The notes under the pieces: model-generated
Database searches by the model: none
What the model was told of the DNA's origin: nothing
Seen by the model: the letters and a program-made list of their open reading frames with translations, nothing else
Made by a program: the position numbers and the translations under genes
Shown: one piece after another, positions 11,726-17,470 of the stretch
Layout: each line of letters starts with the position of its first letter
Numbering within the stretch: position 1 is the first letter of the stretch
Source: an uncultured Phascolarctobacterium sp.
GTDB taxonomy: Bacteria; Bacillota; Negativicutes; Acidaminococcales; Acidaminococcaceae
DNA: 17,470 nucleotides
Direction of reading: 5' to 3'
NCBI RefSeq assembly: GCF_905212365.1
Contig: NZ_CAJMEH010000048.1
Coordinates: 1-17,470, forward strand

Positions 11726-12333
11726 AAATTCCACTCCTTAAAAGCCCGCAGCAGGCTCATGCCTGCCCGGCTGGATTTTTCCGGATGAAATTGAAAGGCC
11801 TGCACGTTGCCGCGCCCCACGGAAGCCGTAACCTCCATGCCGTAATCGCAGACCGCCGTAATCAGCGACGCGTCTTCCGGCACGCAGTGAAAGCTGTGGA
11901 CGAAATACACGTACTGCCCCTCCGCACCGTTCATTAAAGGCGACTGGCTGCGCAAAGCCAGCTTGTTCCAACCCATGTGAGGAATTTTATAAGAAGTGCT
12001 TAAATATTTTACCTGCCCTTTAAAGAAGCCTAACCCTGCTACTCCGGGCGCTTCGTCGCTGCCCTCGAACAGCACCTGCATTCCCAGGCAAATTCCTAAA
12101 AATGGCTTGCCGCCGTGCAAAGCGTCCATAATTACGGGAATCAGCCCGGATTTTTGCAGATTAGCCATGCAGTCGCCAAAAGCGCCCACGCCCGGCAGAA
12201 TAATTTTTTCGGCAGCGGCGATAACGTCCCTGTCCTGTGTCACCACCGGCTCGCCGCCCACTGCGGCAACGGCGTTGCTGACGCTGTACAGATTGCCCAT
12301 ACCGTAATCGATAATCGTGATTTTATTGTTCAT
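11722..12333 (-). CDS. hisH: Imidazole glycerol phosphate synthase, glutamine amidotransferase subunit
   Basis: A 203-aa class I glutamine amidotransferase supplying ammonia to HisF. The catalytic triad is visible: C82 in GICLGMQ, and H183 and E185 in FHPEKS. DYGMGNLYSV (9-18), LPGVGAFG (46-53) and PHMGWN (118-123) are HisH signatures. ATG 12333 follows AAGGAGA. It is the first gene of the hisHAFI block, which is separated from hisB by about 1 kb containing an opposite-strand pseudogene and a leader element. Confidence 0.97.
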   Translation of the reverse strand: MNNKITIIDYGMGNLYSVSNAVAAVGGEPVVTQDRDVIAAAEKIILPGVGAFGDCMANLQKSGLIPVIMDALHGGKPFLGICLGMQVLFEGSDEAPGVAGLGFFKGQVKYLSTSYKIPHMGWNKLALRSQSPLMNGAEGQYVYFVHSFHCVPEDASLITAVCDYGMEVTASVGRGNVQAFQFHPEKSSRAGMSLLRAFKEWNL

Positions 12334-12376
12334 TAAGCTGTTCTCCTTAAATAAAAAATAAATAAACGAAATAAGG

Positions 12377-12404
12377 ATAGTATTATTGCCTTGCTTTGCC
12401 TCAA
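12377..12404 (-). promoter_or_regulatory. Candidate promoter for hisHAFI
   Basis: On the minus strand TTGAGG (12399-12404), 16 bp, TACTAT (12377-12382), about 45 bp before the hisH start. This block would need its own promoter if the interruption blocks read-through from hisB. Confidence 0.45.
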
Positions 12405-12420
12405 CTTTGGCAGCTCCCGC

Positions 12421-12449
12421 TTGTCCTAAGCGACAATCCCTGTTATAAT
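12421..12449 (+). promoter_or_regulatory. Plus-strand promoter for the structured leader
   Basis: TTGTCC (12421-12426), 17-bp spacer, perfect TATAAT (12444-12449). It is divergent from the hisH promoter, and transcription would start near 12456. Confidence 0.65.
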
Positions 12450-12455
12450 TATAAT

Positions 12456-12600
12456 ATATTAGATCCTTAAAAACTAAAAAAGCAGTAAACGGCAGCGCAC
12501 ACCAGCGCGCCGCAATGCTTGCGTAAAATTTATACGCAGCTTAGCAGTACCAATACGGTTACATCTTTGGCAGTAACCGGCGGTACTGCTTTTTTTATTT
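12456..12600 (+). ncRNA. Attenuator-like leader or small RNA of about 140 nt, family unknown
   Basis: It has its own promoter upstream and ends in a strong terminator. Inner stems include TGCGTA/TACGCA (about 12519-12537) and a GC-rich GGC..GCGC/GCGC.GCC hairpin (about 12490-12513). AAAAAAGCAGTA (12476-12487) is perfectly complementary to TACTGCTTTTTT (12584-12595), so it can pair with the terminator's 3' arm and U-tract. That would exclude the terminator hairpin, an antiterminator arrangement. I see no T-box consensus and recognise no known riboswitch. Downstream, AAAGGAG (12607-12613) and a TTG open a six-codon frame (stop 12640-12642), perhaps the rest of the gene it once controlled. Confidence 0.55.
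12543..12600 (+). terminator. Terminator at the end of the leader RNA
   Basis: GCAGTACC (12544-12551) pairs with GGTACTGC (12582-12589) and CGGTTAC (12556-12562) with GTAACCG (12573-12579), followed by seven T and ATTT. Confidence 0.85.
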
Positions 12601-12693
12601 TCAGTCAAAGGAGTGATTATTTTGGATGCCATGACGCCGTAATTTCCACCAACGCTTTTACACAAAATATGCTATAATTAAAGGAGAAGCAAT

Positions 12694-13283
12694 ATGACGC
12701 AGTATAAATTTGAAAATCTGCCCATCAGCAACGATTTTATGTTCAAAAAAGTTATGCAGAATAAGCGGCTCTGCCAAAAATTAGTCAGCGCCATTATGCA
12801 AAGGAAAATCGCCGATATTATTTACACCGAAACGGAGCAGACCGTAGACCCCTATTACGACAGCAGGGGCGTGCGCTTGGACGTAATCATTGACAACGCT
12901 AAACACACCCGCTATAATCTGGAAATGCAGGTTAAAAATATTTTGGGCGAAACTATCGGCGAACCGCTGCTGCCGAAACGCACGCGCTATTATCAGTCCG
13001 TGACCACATTCCTACGGACGCTTTCACGCAGGAAGTGGAAGCGGAGGTAATAAGGCTGCGGCAGGACAAGAAAGTGAGGCGAGAATTTATGGTACTGTCT
13101 ACTAGATTAAAGGACGAGCGTATGGCAGGGCGCGCCGAAGAGCGTGAAAAGCGCAATCACGAAATAGCGCTAAAGATGCTCAAGGAAAAATACTCCTTAG
13201 CGCAAATATTAACGCTTTCTGATTTGAGTAAGGAAGAAATTTACGCCTTAGCCCAGGCCAACAAGCTAAAGGTTACAGAATAA
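12694..13283 (+). pseudogene. Rpn-family nuclease/putative transposase, internally deleted and frameshifted
   Basis: ATG 12694 follows AAAGGAG. The N-terminal part (about 107 codons) is typical Rpn (recombination-promoting nuclease, PD-(D/E)xK fold): ISNDFMFKKVMQ near the start, the active-site pattern RLDVII..NLEMQ, then LLPKRTRYYQS. The frame then changes at about 12998, and from near 13005 the other frame reads TDAFTQEVEAEVIRLRQDKK and on to KEKYSLAQILTLSDLSKEEI, the usual family C-terminus, ending at TAA 13281-13283. About 80-90 residues of the middle are missing by comparison with my memory of intact family members. The N-terminal frame would end early at 13050. A TGC-TATAAT extended -10 at 12670-12678 lies too close to the start to leave a leader. 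It lies opposite to and inside the his gene cluster. Confidence 0.85.
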
Positions 13284-13306
13284 ATCCTCGTTTATGGCTC
13301 CAGAAC

Positions 13307-13350
13307 GCTCCGTGCATACTCTGCAAGCAGAATGCACGGAGCTTTTTATT
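13307..13350 (+). terminator. Terminator after the Rpn pseudogene
   Basis: GCTCCGTGCAT (13307-13317) and ATGCACGGAGC (13332-13342) form a perfect 11-bp stem with an inner TCTGC-AA-GCAGA hairpin and a TTTTTATT tail on the plus strand. On the minus strand no T-tract follows, so his read-through is possible. Confidence 0.85.
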
Positions 13351-13354
13351 GCTC

Positions 13355-13939
13355 CTACAGGCTGCCCTTGCTGCTCATCACCCCGCGAACGCGCCTGTCC
13401 AGAGCCACGGCTTCGGCTAAAGCCCGTGCGAAGCCCTTGAATATAGCTTCAATAATATGGTGCGTATTTTTGCCGTAAAGCACGCGGATGTGCAGCGTCA
13501 GCCCAGCGTTGACGGCCACGGCCCGGAAAAATTCCTCGGTCATTTCCGCGTCGTAAATGCCCAGCTGCACCTTAGGGATATCGGCGTCAAAAACGAGATA
13601 AGGACGGCCGCTGAAATCAAGGCACACCTGCACCAGCGCCTCATCCATTGGCAGAAAGCAGTTGCCGTAGCGGTGAATCCCCGCTTTATCGCCCACGGCT
13701 TCCTTTAAGGCCTGCCCCAGCACGATGCCGCAATCCTCCACCGTATGGTGGCTGTCCACGTCTAAATCGCCCACAGCCTGCACCGTAAGGTCGCTGAAGC
13801 TGTGCTTGGCCAGCAGTGTCAGCATATGGTCAAAAAAGCCGATGCCCGTATTGATGTCGCAGCTGCCGCTGCCGTCCAAGCACCATTCCGCGCTGACACC
13901 GGTTTCCAAAGTTTTGCGTTCTACCGTACCGCTTCTCAT
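13355..13939 (-). CDS. hisB: Imidazoleglycerol-phosphate dehydratase
   Basis: A 194-aa monofunctional IGPD that dehydrates imidazole-glycerol phosphate to imidazole-acetol phosphate. The metal-binding motifs are FDHML (36-40), HHTVED (64-69) and THHIIEA (159-165), and the C-terminus SSKGSL is characteristic. There is no N-terminal histidinol-phosphatase domain, unlike the fused enterobacterial HisB, so that activity must be encoded elsewhere. ATG 13939 overlaps the hisC stop and follows GGAGGTAAGCT. Confidence 0.97.
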   Translation of the reverse strand: MRSGTVERKTLETGVSAEWCLDGSGSCDINTGIGFFDHMLTLLAKHSFSDLTVQAVGDLDVDSHHTVEDCGIVLGQALKEAVGDKAGIHRYGNCFLPMDEALVQVCLDFSGRPYLVFDADIPKVQLGIYDAEMTEEFFRAVAVNAGLTLHIRVLYGKNTHHIIEAIFKGFARALAEAVALDRRVRGVMSSKGSL

Positions 13940-15141
13940 AGCTTACCTCCCTCCGCGTCGATGCACAGCTCCGTCAGGCAGGCCAGAATCCGTTTATTTT
14001 CCTCCGGCAGTCCCACGGTGATGCGCAGGCAGCCCGTAAGTACGGGATGGCCGGTAAAATCGCGCACTAAAATGCTGTTTTGCAATAAATATTTAAAAAG
14101 CATTTTGCCGCTGGCAGCCTGTTCGTTTAACTTGTCATCGTATTTAGCGGCATACAGCTGCGCCAGCTGCCGCATCAGCCGTCCCTCGGCGCGCAGCAGC
14201 ACAAAATTAGTCGCCGTCGGCCAGACTCTCAGGCCAAGCTTCTGCATATAAGCCGCCATTTTATCGCGCTCCTCGCGGATCAGCTTAATGCGCGCCTTGT
14301 ACAGCTCTTTATTTTCGTAAACGGTTTTTGCCGCCATCAGGCTATAAGCGTTGACGTGATATGGCAGCAGCGCCTTGCCCAGCTGGCGCATTAAGCCCGC
14401 AGCGCCCACGACGTAGCCGCAGCGCAGTCCCGCCAGGCCGTAAGCCTTGGAAAAGGTGCGAAAAACCATAAGGTTGCTGTAGCGTCCCACAAGGCTCATG
14501 GTGGAACCGGCCACCAGCCACAGCTTGTGCAGGGGCCGCATATCGTTGGGCGGCAGCTCCTTGCCGTCGGCAAATTCCATATAAGCCTCGTCCATAATCA
14601 CGGGGCAATCCACGTTGGCGATAATTTTTTCCATCGCGGCCAGGCTGTTGTAATTGCCCGTAGGGTTATTGGGATTGCAGACGATAAGCAAAGACGGCTG
14701 CTGCTCCTTACACAAGGCGATTACCGCGTCCGCGTCTACATAGCCCTCCTCGGTCAGCGGATAGCGCAGCGTTTCGCTTTCGCTGAGGTCGGAGTATTCG
14801 CCGTACATGAAAAACGATGGCCAGGGCACGGCGATTTTTTTGCAGGGTCCGCCGAATACGTAGCAAGCCTTTTCCAGCAGTTCGCTGGAGCCGTTGCCCA
14901 CCTTCACGCAGTCCGCGTCCAACCCCAGCTCGTCGGCAATGGCCTGACAAAGATTTTCGCCCTTAATAGGCGGATAGCGGTTAAAGGGGAAGTGAGCCGT
15001 GCGCGCCATTATGGCGGCGGCCACCTCCTGCGGCAGCGGGTAATTGCTTTCGTTAGCGTTGACGATGATATCGGCGGCTACGCTTTCTACGGCGTATTCC
15101 TCCATAGACTGAATGCTTTTGCGTACAGAAAACTCTTGCAT
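13936..15141 (-). CDS. hisC: Histidinol-phosphate aminotransferase
   Basis: A 401-aa PLP-dependent class I/II aminotransferase converting imidazole-acetol phosphate and glutamate to histidinol phosphate. Visible are CNPNNPTG (155-162), DEAY (184-187), the PLP lysine K232 in RTFSKAYGLAGLRCGY and a C-terminal R373 in LRITVG. It is longer than the usual 350-360 aa. The extra residues appear to lie before the PLP lysine (about 195-220) and near 320-348, before SILVRDFTG. The frame is intact and the motifs are complete, so I expect it to work. ATG 15141 follows AGGAGAAATAAA, and its last bases overlap the hisB start. Confidence 0.95.
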   Translation of the reverse strand: MQEFSVRKSIQSMEEYAVESVAADIIVNANESNYPLPQEVAAAIMARTAHFPFNRYPPIKGENLCQAIADELGLDADCVKVGNGSSELLEKACYVFGGPCKKIAVPWPSFFMYGEYSDLSESETLRYPLTEEGYVDADAVIALCKEQQPSLLIVCNPNNPTGNYNSLAAMEKIIANVDCPVIMDEAYMEFADGKELPPNDMRPLHKLWLVAGSTMSLVGRYSNLMVFRTFSKAYGLAGLRCGYVVGAAGLMRQLGKALLPYHVNAYSLMAAKTVYENKELYKARIKLIREERDKMAAYMQKLGLRVWPTATNFVLLRAEGRLMRQLAQLYAAKYDDKLNEQAASGKMLFKYLLQNSILVRDFTGHPVLTGCLRITVGLPEENKRILACLTELCIDAEGGKL

Positions 15142-15142
15142 T

Positions 15143-16492
15143 TTATTTCTCCTTGCCTACGCGCTTGCGGATAGCGTTGGCGTGAGCCTCGAGGCCCTCG
15201 GCCTCCGCCAGGGTGATGATGTCGTCGGCGGCGGCAAAAAGAGCCTCTGCCGTATAAGCGATAATGCTGGTTTTTTTCATAAAGGTTTCCACGTTGAGCA
15301 CGGAATAGAATTTAGCCGTGCCGCCGGTTGGCAGCACATGATTGGGGCCTGCGTAATAATCGCCCAAAGGCTCCGGCGAATAAGCGCCCATGAAGATAGC
15401 TCCGGCGTTGCGGATGTAGGGCATAACCTCGAAGGGCGCCTTGGTCATAATTTCCAAATGCTCCGGCGCAGATAAATTAGCCATTTCGATTACCGTGTCC
15501 AAATCCTTGGCCAAAATAATTTTTCCGGCCTGGGCCAGCGACGTTCCGGCGATTTCCTTACGGGGCAGCTTATCCAGCTGCACTTCAATTTCCGCAGCTA
15601 CGGCGCTAGCCACGCGCTCGCTGTCCGTTACCAGAATAGCGCAGGCCAGCGGGTCGTGCTCCGCTTGGCTTAATAAATCGGCGGCCAGGTAAACCGGGTC
15701 GGCGCTGTCGTCGGCCACGATTAAAATTTCGCTGGGGCCTGCCAGCATATCGATATCCACATGGCCGATGACGGCTTTTTTCGCCAGCGTAACGAAAATA
15801 TTGCCGGGCCCGGTGATTTTTTCCACCTTGGGTACGGTTTCCGTACCGAAGGCCAGCGCTGCTACGGCCTGCGCGCCGCCCATTTTATAAATTTCGGTTA
15901 CGCCGATAAGCTTGGCCGTGACCAGCACGTTGGCGTTGACCTTGCCGTCCTTTCCGGGCGGTACGGCCATGACGATGCGGGGCACGCCGGCGACCTTCGC
16001 CGGGCAGGCGTTCATCATCACGGACGAGGGGTAAGCGGCAGTGCCGCCGGGAACGTAAATGCCCACGGAATCCACCGGCGTTACCTTCTGCCCCAGCAGC
16101 GAGCCGTAAGGACGGTTGGTGAGCCAGGTTTTGGGCATTTGCTCCTCATGAAATTTCATCACGTTGGCGATGGCCCGCTGCAGCGCAGCCTTCACCTCCG
16201 GCTTTACAATAGCTTCGGCCTCGGCAAATTCTTCCTCGGTAACGCGGATATTTTCCGGCGTCAGCTCCGCCTTGTCTATCAGTTGAGTGTAATAAAATAA
16301 TTTAGCGTCGCCCTCGGCGCGCACGTCGGCCACAATCTGCTCCACTACCTGAGCGGCGGTCATGTGCCTGCCGAACATAGCGTCCGTGCCCGCCTGAATC
16401 CGCGGGGACAGCTCCACCTCGTCAAAGGATTTTTTCTTCATCAAAGCGGCGATTTCGGCCGCGTTCATTTTTCTGGCGTCGGTAACCTGCAT
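15143..16492 (-). CDS. hisD: Histidinol dehydrogenase
   Basis: A 449-aa NAD- and Zn-dependent enzyme oxidising histidinol to histidine in two steps. Zn ligands and catalytic residues are visible in SQAEHD (275-280; Q276, H279), SAPEHLEI (341-348; E344, H345), D378 and AGPNHVLPTGG (381-391), together with TGPGN (227-231). ATG 16492 follows GAGGA within the end of hisG; M9 is a possible alternative start. It is tightly packed between hisG (2 bp) and hisC (1 bp). Confidence 0.97.
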   Translation of the reverse strand: MQVTDARKMNAAEIAALMKKKSFDEVELSPRIQAGTDAMFGRHMTAAQVVEQIVADVRAEGDAKLFYYTQLIDKAELTPENIRVTEEEFAEAEAIVKPEVKAALQRAIANVMKFHEEQMPKTWLTNRPYGSLLGQKVTPVDSVGIYVPGGTAAYPSSVMMNACPAKVAGVPRIVMAVPPGKDGKVNANVLVTAKLIGVTEIYKMGGAQAVAALAFGTETVPKVEKITGPGNIFVTLAKKAVIGHVDIDMLAGPSEILIVADDSADPVYLAADLLSQAEHDPLACAILVTDSERVASAVAAEIEVQLDKLPRKEIAGTSLAQAGKIILAKDLDTVIEMANLSAPEHLEIMTKAPFEVMPYIRNAGAIFMGAYSPEPLGDYYAGPNHVLPTGGTAKFYSVLNVETFMKKTSIIAYTAEALFAAADDIITLAEAEGLEAHANAIRKRVGKEK

Positions 16493-16494
16493 TT

Positions 16495-17145
16495 TTATTT
16501 TTCCTCCTCATTTAAAACAATACGCAAATCTTCCACCAGCTTATGCAGTCTGGCAAATTTCAGCTTAAAGCTGGCGCGATTGGCGATCAGCCGGGCCGTG
16601 GCGGTAAAAATGGAATCCACCTCGGCCAATTTATTTTCTTTCAGGGTGCGCCCTGTTTCTACAATATCCACAATCATTTCGCTGAGGCCCACGATGGGAC
16701 CCAATTCGATGGAGCCGTTCAGCTTGACGATTTCCGTTTGAATGCCCAATTTATTAAAATAAGCCTTGGCGCAGTTGGGATATTTCGTCGCCACCCGCAG
16801 ATGGGCGTAATCCTTCAGCGACGGGCACAGCTTGGCCTCCGGCACGGCCATCATCAGGCGGCAGCGCCCAAATCCCAAATCCAGCAGCTCCACTACGTCC
16901 TTATCCTGCTCCAGCAGCACGTCCTTGCCGATGATACCGATATCGGCGGCGCCGTATTCCACATAGGTGGGCACGTCCACCGTTTTGGCAATTATGAAGC
17001 GCACCTTGGTTTCCTCGTTGCTGATGACCAGCTTGCGGGAATCCTCCGTAACATTTTCCGCGCTGTAGCCAACCTGAGCCAGCAGGCGCACAGCTTTATC
17101 AAACAGCTTGCCCTTGGGCAAGGCTATAGTAATATATTCGTCCAT
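16495..17145 (-). CDS. hisG: ATP phosphoribosyltransferase, short form
   Basis: A 216-aa enzyme joining ATP and PRPP in the first, committed step of histidine synthesis. It has IALPKGKL (7-14), YGAADIGIIGKDVLLE (64-79), the VATKYPNCA strand (118-126) and the PRPP-binding IVDIVETGRTL (158-168). It stops without the C-terminal ACT-like regulatory domain, so it is the short HisG_S form. That form needs HisZ for activity and histidine feedback, which agrees with the aaRS-like gene directly upstream. ATG 17145 follows AGGAAACGCA. Confidence 0.97.
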   Translation of the reverse strand: MDEYITIALPKGKLFDKAVRLLAQVGYSAENVTEDSRKLVISNEETKVRFIIAKTVDVPTYVEYGAADIGIIGKDVLLEQDKDVVELLDLGFGRCRLMMAVPEAKLCPSLKDYAHLRVATKYPNCAKAYFNKLGIQTEIVKLNGSIELGPIVGLSEMIVDIVETGRTLKENKLAEVDSIFTATARLIANRASFKLKFARLHKLVEDLRIVLNEEEK

Positions 17146-17163
17146 TGCGTTTCCTACCTTTCC

Positions 17164-17470
17164 TCAGGCTACATAAACTAAACTGCTGCAGCAGTATTCT
17201 TTGACGGCGGCGGCAGCGGCGGCCAAATCCATGGCTTCGGTACACAGCTTTACGCTGCGCCCCTCGCCCCGCAAGGCCGTGGCCTTGGCGATAGCCTCCG
17301 GCAGCTTGCCCTCGCTCCAGGCCACCAGAACGTCCCAGCTGCGCACGGCGCCGACCAGGCCGCTGCGCTCCAAGGCCAGCGCTACGCGGTCCGCGCCGAG
17401 GGAAGGCTCTACGCAGTAAGGAACGAACGTTTCGTTGGTGAAGGGGTCCATGTATTCCATGGACTTGCCG
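17164..17470 (-). CDS. hisZ: HisZ-like ATP phosphoribosyltransferase regulatory subunit, C-terminal part (continues past the window)
   Basis: The frame is open to the window edge; about 100 C-terminal residues are visible, ending at TAG/TAA near 17164-17166. Position 18 bp before a short-form hisG strongly suggests HisZ, the catalytically dead HisRS paralogue that activates HisG. The visible part has a class II aaRS motif 3, PYCVEPSLGADRVALALE, then a Rossmann-like anticodon-binding-type domain (WDVLVAWSEGKLPEAIAKA, LRGEGRSVKL) ending in SSLVYVA. The stretch YMDPFTNETFVPYCVEPSLG recalls glycyl-tRNA synthetase more than the GGRYDxL..G region normally seen in HisZ. It may be a divergent HisZ or another aaRS-like protein; the full sequence would settle this. 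Confidence 0.65.
   Translation of the reverse strand, partial: GKSMEYMDPFTNETFVPYCVEPSLGADRVALALERSGLVGAVRSWDVLVAWSEGKLPEAIAKATALRGEGRSVKLCTEAMDLAAAAAAVKEYCCSSLVYVA

Noticed and set aside
12456..12600. T-box leader for the histidine genes
   Set aside because: No T-box GGTGGNACCGCG-type sequence on either strand, and the promoter points away from hisH.
12670..12678. Functional extended -10 promoter for the Rpn gene
   Set aside because: Transcription would start within the ribosome site, leaving no usable leader.
14527..15174. 215-aa plus-strand ORF inside hisC
   Set aside because: Antisense shadow of hisC, which carries all aminotransferase motifs.

Overview
This 17.5-kb window is bacterial chromosome. 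Short operon gaps, strong AAGGAG ribosome sites, a short-form HisG with a HisZ-like partner, a stand-alone ECF transporter and an Rpn-family element suggest a Gram-positive-lineage anaerobe. My best guess is a gut Negativicutes (Bacillota), but that rests on gene content only. Core genes are visibly GC-rich; the block at about 1.3-6.8 kb is visibly AT-richer and looks acquired.

Layout. (1) 1-1310, + strand: the 3' part of a thioredoxin-reductase-like flavoprotein, then trxA. The reductase keeps the CxxC redox site but lacks the usual NADPH-binding motifs. (2) 1311-6790, accessory island: a DUF4143-type AAA ATPase (-) whose promoter abuts a 23-bp tandem array; a decayed UbiD decarboxylase fragment (-); an intact RelB/RelE toxin-antitoxin pair (+) with a palindrome on its -10; a two-gene cassette of unknown function (-) encoding a 429-aa His-motif membrane protein and a 346-aa glycine-zipper protein; and a relic of a second RelBE pair (+). 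A 130-bp direct repeat (terminator plus a second hairpin) follows both the intact and the relic relE and so brackets the two-gene cassette. (3) 6791-9712, - strand: a complete ECF vitamin/amino-acid transporter operon (S, A, A, T) with a TrpP-like S component. (4) 9871-17470, - strand: histidine biosynthesis in the order hisZ(partial)-G-D-C-B / hisH-A-F-I. Between hisB and hisH lie an opposite-strand Rpn-family pseudogene and a structured leader with its own promoter. No hisE and no histidinol-phosphate phosphatase gene is in the window.

How the parts work together. HisZ/HisG start the pathway from PRPP and ATP; HisI, HisA and HisH/HisF make imidazole-glycerol phosphate; HisB, HisC and HisD finish it. 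TrxB/TrxA form a thiol-redox pair. The ECF operon imports one small molecule. The island carries selfish or defence-like modules. Its most interesting part is the cassette at 3960-6413: a putative membrane-active glycine-zipper protein next to a membrane protein with a hydrolase-like His/Asp pattern, plus a leftover homologous C-terminal tail downstream.
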